7,918 bases of DNA from an uncultured Bacteroidales bacterium. Lineage in GTDB: Bacteria; Bacteroidota; Bacteroidia; Bacteroidales; Muribaculaceae. A program made the position numbers and the translations under genes. This document shows, in pieces, positions 5,410 through 7,918 of the stretch. Below the pieces are notes generated by a model, which searched no databases, was not told the origin of the DNA, and saw only the letters and a list, made by a program, of their open reading frames with translations. The stretch spans positions 1 through 7,918 of the forward strand of contig CAMWNL010000057.1 of the NCBI GenBank assembly GCA_947175585.1. Reading direction: 5' to 3'. The stretch's first letter is position 1, and every line of letters starts with the position of its first letter.

Positions 5410-7113
5410 TCAACCTTTGGCAATATCCTGAAGGAACTCTACAAGAGAGTCATCCTTCGTGAGACCGAACTTCTGTCGCAGACGCAGACGCGACTGGCGG
5501 AGGCTTGACGGCTTCACATTCATTATACCGGCAATTTCGACATTGGACATTCCCATCAGCAGATAGGAACATAGACGTACATTATTTTCAGAAAGATCGG
5601 GTGCGACTTCGCGCAAACGCTTGATAAAATCAGGATGCACATTTGCAAAAGTCTTTTCAAATGATTCCAAATCGTTCTTATCAGCTAAATGAAGCTTGAC
5701 ATTATTCACAATCTTCGTAATATCACTGCCTTTAACATTTGACTCGCCGCTAAGTCGTGAGGTCTCATCTTTGACATATTCCAGCACCTTATTCGTTTCT
5801 TCCTGAGTCAGCGACATAGCTAATATCTGCCTCTCTTTGCGCTCACCGTCCAACCTTGCTTCAAGATACCTGAGCTTCTGCTTGCGACGCCAATTGACAA
5901 CCAGAGAGACCAGCACTATCACCAATATCACAAGCGCAGTGATTACTATGAAATACCTATGCCTAAGATTGCTTTTCGACGCTTCAGCCCTGATCTCACA
6001 ATCTTTCAGAGTATTGACGCGTTCGAGATAAGCCTTATTTGCCGTGCTGCCGTTCTCCTTCAAGACCTTCTGGACATCCACCATATAATTCATCATATCC
6101 ATGGCTTCTTTCGGCATATTGTTTTCCTTGCAATAATCTCCTATAATTTTAGCTATCAACTCCTTTGACTTGAAATCATATTGCTCGTCAATATGCTTGG
6201 CGGCAAGCTTCATATAATAGTCTGCCGAATCTTTCCGCCCTGCTTTATTATAATAATCAAGGATATATCCTTCATACCATCCCCTCATCGCCGCAAAGCC
6301 GTCCGCTTCAGAATCTACAGGACACAAATACTTTACCATCTCATACCCGTTAAATAGCGACGCGCTGTCCATGTAGAATGCATAGTGATTTCTAAACAGC
6401 ATCTCACGGATAAACAAGTCTTCGTTCAGCTCAGGATTCTTCATAAGTTCATCCAGTAACGCACCGCCTTTTTCCAGATCACCTGTTTCACATAAAAGCG
6501 ACGCCTCGTTAATCAATAGATTTTGACGTTGCTCCTCCAGGCCTGCCAAGGCCAGCAGCGAGTCTGACATCTGGAGATATTTCAGCGAAAGCTCCGGCAC
6601 ACCTGTATTACCGAAGGCATTTGAAATAAATAGTGTCGTGAATCCCTGCATCGCCACATCGCCGATTGACCTATAGTAATCGAGTTCGCTAAGCATACTA
6701 TTAAATACAGAGTCTTCCTCAAGATTCGTGAACCAGCAGAAAAGTGTATTTATGCGGTGTGCGGTGTAGTCATCCTTAATGAATTCGGCATACTTTAATG
6801 CTTTTTTCCAATCATAGAGCTCAGTGTTTATAATACGGCGATAGGACTCCCAGTATCCCACTCGCGCTTTTGCCTTTTGAGCCTCGTCGCCGGTGAGATT
6901 GTCAGCTCGCGCTTTCATCCGGTCGACAGTCGCGGCCAGTGAATCATAAAAATTAGGTAGAAACAGATAGCGCTCGGCGACCAGTGTCAGCGAGTCAAAT
7001 TCAGCGTCTATGCTAGACCATCCATATGGTTTGAGCGTGTGACGCCTGTCACGGCAGCTCCAGATGAGTGACGCGACCACTAGAATCGATATTATTTTTA
7101 CTAAATTTTTCAT
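5410..7113 (-). CDS. Membrane-bound one-component regulator: TPR, transmembrane helix, LuxR-like HTH
   Basis: This is a 567-aa protein. Residues 1-20 form a hydrophobic signal or anchor ending IWSC20, a possible but imperfect lipobox. Residues about 30-380 are helical with TPR-like repeats (for example ALKYAEFIKDD, ELSLKYLQMSDSLLALAG, DSADYYMKLAAKHIDEQ). A single membrane helix spans 387-407, followed by a basic stop and a coiled coil at about 409-437. A C-terminal HTH of the LuxR/GerE type lies at about 508-551 (LSENNVRLCSYLLMGMS, then VEIAGIMNVKPSSLRQSRLRLR). The expected topology is TPR sensor in the periplasm and DNA-binding domain in the cytoplasm. This architecture is a known Bacteroidota transcription-factor class without a kinase. 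The ligand is unknown. The gene is divergent from the OmpA-like gene, which makes that locus the likely target, and the minus-strand barrel gene is downstream. The start at 7113 is chosen for the signal-like N terminus. Confidence 0.85.
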   Translation of the reverse strand: MKNLVKIISILVVASLIWSCRDRRHTLKPYGWSSIDAEFDSLTLVAERYLFLPNFYDSLAATVDRMKARADNLTGDEAQKAKARVGYWESYRRIINTELYDWKKALKYAEFIKDDYTAHRINTLFCWFTNLEEDSVFNSMLSELDYYRSIGDVAMQGFTTLFISNAFGNTGVPELSLKYLQMSDSLLALAGLEEQRQNLLINEASLLCETGDLEKGGALLDELMKNPELNEDLFIREMLFRNHYAFYMDSASLFNGYEMVKYLCPVDSEADGFAAMRGWYEGYILDYYNKAGRKDSADYYMKLAAKHIDEQYDFKSKELIAKIIGDYCKENNMPKEAMDMMNYMVDVQKVLKENGSTANKAYLERVNTLKDCEIRAEASKSNLRHRYFIVITALVILVIVLVSLVVNWRRKQKLRYLEARLDGERKERQILAMSLTQEETNKVLEYVKDETSRLSGESNVKGSDITKIVNNVKLHLADKNDLESFEKTFANVHPDFIKRLREVAPDLSENNVRLCSYLLMGMSNVEIAGIMNVKPSSLRQSRLRLRQKFGLTKDDSLVEFLQDIAKG

Positions 7114-7117
7114 GATG

Positions 7118-7125
7118 CAAAATTA
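7118..7125 (-). promoter_or_regulatory. TAATTTTG box directly before the regulator start
   Basis: The minus strand reads TAATTTTG, a TAnnTTTG match, separated from the ATG by only four bases (CATC). If used, transcription would begin at or just inside the start codon and the mRNA would be leaderless or nearly so. No TTTG is found at the -33 position, so this may be chance in AT-rich DNA. Confidence 0.35.
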
Positions 7126-7184
7126 CAACATTATCATAAACTTACCCCACCTCTGATAGCGTGACTTTAGCATCACAGCGACGA

Positions 7185-7201
7185 TGTGACGTTTTGTGAC
7201 G
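7185..7201 (+). promoter_or_regulatory. Tandem TGTGACG boxes, one helical turn apart
   Basis: TGTGACG occurs at 7185-7191 and again at 7195-7201, a 10-bp step that places both on one face of the helix. A weaker TATGACG follows at 7208-7214, and CGTGAC lies upstream at 7160-7165. They lie between the divergent regulator and OmpA-like genes, about 35-50 bp upstream of the latter's -7 box. Such iterated half-sites are typical of a cooperative activator; the assignment is inference. Confidence 0.4.
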
Positions 7202-7224
7202 CATGAATATGACGATTTCATGCG
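7200..7224. promoter_or_regulatory. 25-bp palindromic operator candidate
   Basis: CGCATGAA (7200-7207) and TTCATGCG (7217-7224) are perfect reverse complements separated by 9 bp, so their centres are about 1.6 helical turns apart. The right arm ends 9 bp before the TAACTTTG box at 7234, so a protein bound here would overlap the -33 region of that promoter. The neighbouring divergent HTH regulator is the obvious candidate binder, but nothing in the sequence proves it. Confidence 0.5.
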
Positions 7225-7233
7225 AGTGAATCA

Positions 7234-7241
7234 TAACTTTG
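7234..7241 (+). promoter_or_regulatory. -7 box of the OmpA-like gene promoter (TAACTTTG)
   Basis: TAACTTTG is a full TAnnTTTG match, ending 10 bp before the ATG at 7252, which implies a leader of only a few nucleotides. No TTTG -33 element is present at the usual distance. An absent -33 box together with the adjacent palindrome suggests a promoter that depends on an activator. Confidence 0.5.
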
Positions 7242-7251
7242 TGCCAAAACG

Positions 7252-7918
7252 ATGGTTCAACAATCATACATATCACTTGCGTTCGCTCGCATAATCGCTC
7301 TCCTGATCTTAGTCATGGTAGCTTCTTCGGCCAAGGCAACAGGTATGGCTGACACCCTGCAGACCGAGATTTATTATCTACAGGGCGATGCCACCTACCG
7401 GCCGGAGTGGCGCGACAATGCCAAGGTTGCGCGAAATATCGTTAACGCTATTTCGCGTGGGCGCGTGCGTTCAGTTAATATTATATCAAGCGCGTCGCCT
7501 GAGGGCACCACAGCCTTCAACCGCGAGCTGTCGGTCCGCCGCTCGTTCACCGCCGTATCTCTCCTCGGCCTCGACCCCGACAGCGTTGACTTCAACGTAA
7601 TGTCGATCGGAGTTGACTGGCAGGGACTCGCCGAACGCGTCGCCGCCTCAGGCATGCCGATGGCCGATAGCATAACTGATATTATATTAAATACTCCCGA
7701 ATGGGTATTCAGCAACGGAGCCATAGCCGACAGCCGCAAGAAGCGGCTGATGGACTTAAGGGGAGGTACGCCGTGGTTCAGCATGCTCGACAGCATCTTC
7801 CCTGACCTGCGCGTCTCTCGAATCACAATCGTCTATGACCGCGCACTCAAAGCCTCCGACCCCATCGCCTTGACCATGCTTAACGGCACTGATAGCCTTA
7901 GTTCACTTCAAGTCCCTG
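7252..7918 (+). CDS. OmpA-like exported protein of a probable fimbrial locus (5' part, cut by window end)
   Basis: The frame is open from ATG 7252 to the window end (222 codons, no stop). Residues 1-29 form a signal peptide with a probable cut after SSAKA. Residues about 38-120 resemble an OmpA-like fold: IYYLQGDATYRPEWRDN, then VNIISSASPEGTTAFN and RELSVRRS, the region corresponding to the G-x-x-x-x-N...LS-x-R-R signature of peptidoglycan-binding OmpA domains. The following segment (VDWQGLAERVAASGMP, then DIILNTPEW, DSRKKRLMDLRGGTPW and FPDLRVSRITIVYD) matches my memory of a Bacteroidales protein found beside DUF3575/DUF3868 genes in fimbrial (FimA/Mfa-type) loci. A role in anchoring or assembling a surface structure is inferred. 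The promoter is the TAACTTTG box just upstream, and control by the divergent regulator is likely. The remainder of the gene and its partners lie outside the window. Confidence 0.75.
   Translation, partial: MVQQSYISLAFARIIALLILVMVASSAKATGMADTLQTEIYYLQGDATYRPEWRDNAKVARNIVNAISRGRVRSVNIISSASPEGTTAFNRELSVRRSFTAVSLLGLDPDSVDFNVMSIGVDWQGLAERVAASGMPMADSITDIILNTPEWVFSNGAIADSRKKRLMDLRGGTPWFSMLDSIFPDLRVSRITIVYDRALKASDPIALTMLNGTDSLSSLQVP

Noticed and set aside
7388..7600. Plus-strand 70-codon frame inside the OmpA-like gene
   Set aside because: It lies wholly within the OmpA-like coding sequence in another frame and encodes low-complexity Arg/Ser/Pro sequence.
7395..7826. Minus-strand open frame of 143 codons opposite the OmpA-like gene
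   Set aside because: The plus-strand frame from 7252 is open to the window end, has a signal peptide and shows family-like motifs. The antisense frame is Ser/Arg-rich shadow sequence in GC-rich DNA.
1..7918. CRISPR array, tRNA or rRNA genes
   Set aside because: I found no regularly spaced short repeats and no tRNA-like cloverleaf or rRNA-like conserved blocks on reading either strand.

Overview
The window looks like chromosomal DNA from a gut-type Bacteroidota, most likely order Bacteroidales; a Muribaculaceae-like genome is my guess and is not proven. The reasons are TAnnTTTG-type -7 promoter boxes, no obvious Shine-Dalgarno sites, an OMP_b-brl_3-type outer-membrane barrel, a membrane-spanning TPR/helix-turn-helix regulator, and the start of an OmpA-like protein of the kind found beside Bacteroidales fimbrial genes.

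Layout, left to right. (1) 1-208 is a leader with a TAAATTTG box and an 11-bp inverted repeat, followed by a complete periplasmic Do/DegP protease (209-1756). (2) A long hairpin at 1783-1826 precedes a small-membrane-protein operon. It holds two tandem YtxH-like proteins that overlap by 4 bp (1870-2076, 2073-2261), a GC-rich intrinsic terminator or attenuator (2272-2299), a two-helix holin-superfamily/YqjE-like protein (2344-2709), and an overlapping 90-aa basic soluble protein (2699-2971). The set resembles the enterobacterial yqjD-yqjE-yqjK operon. With DegP next to it, this reads as an envelope or stress neighbourhood. (3) On the minus strand is an AT-rich gene for an outer-membrane beta-barrel protein (5079-2989) with its own promoter. 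(4) Also on the minus strand is a membrane-bound one-component regulator (7113-5410) with a periplasmic TPR region, a transmembrane helix, a coiled coil and a LuxR-like HTH. (5) Divergent from the regulator, the 5' part of an OmpA-like exported protein (7252 to the window end) probably opens a fimbrial or surface-structure locus.

The most notable structural signal is a 50-bp direct repeat (47/50 identical) at 2921-2970 and 5356-5405. It is the 3' end of the 90-aa gene, and the second copy stands alone as a 16-codon remnant ending 4 bp before the regulator's stop codon. The repeats bracket exactly the AT-rich barrel gene and its promoter. The simplest reading is that a segment of about 2.4 kb was inserted at the 3' end of the small gene and left that gene intact. 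Deleting one repeat unit would restore two tightly packed convergent genes.

A second notable signal is the 138-bp divergent intergenic region (7114-7251). It carries an 8+8-bp palindrome and two TGTGACG boxes 10 bp apart, just upstream of the -7 box of the OmpA-like gene. These are good candidates for the binding site of the neighbouring regulator.
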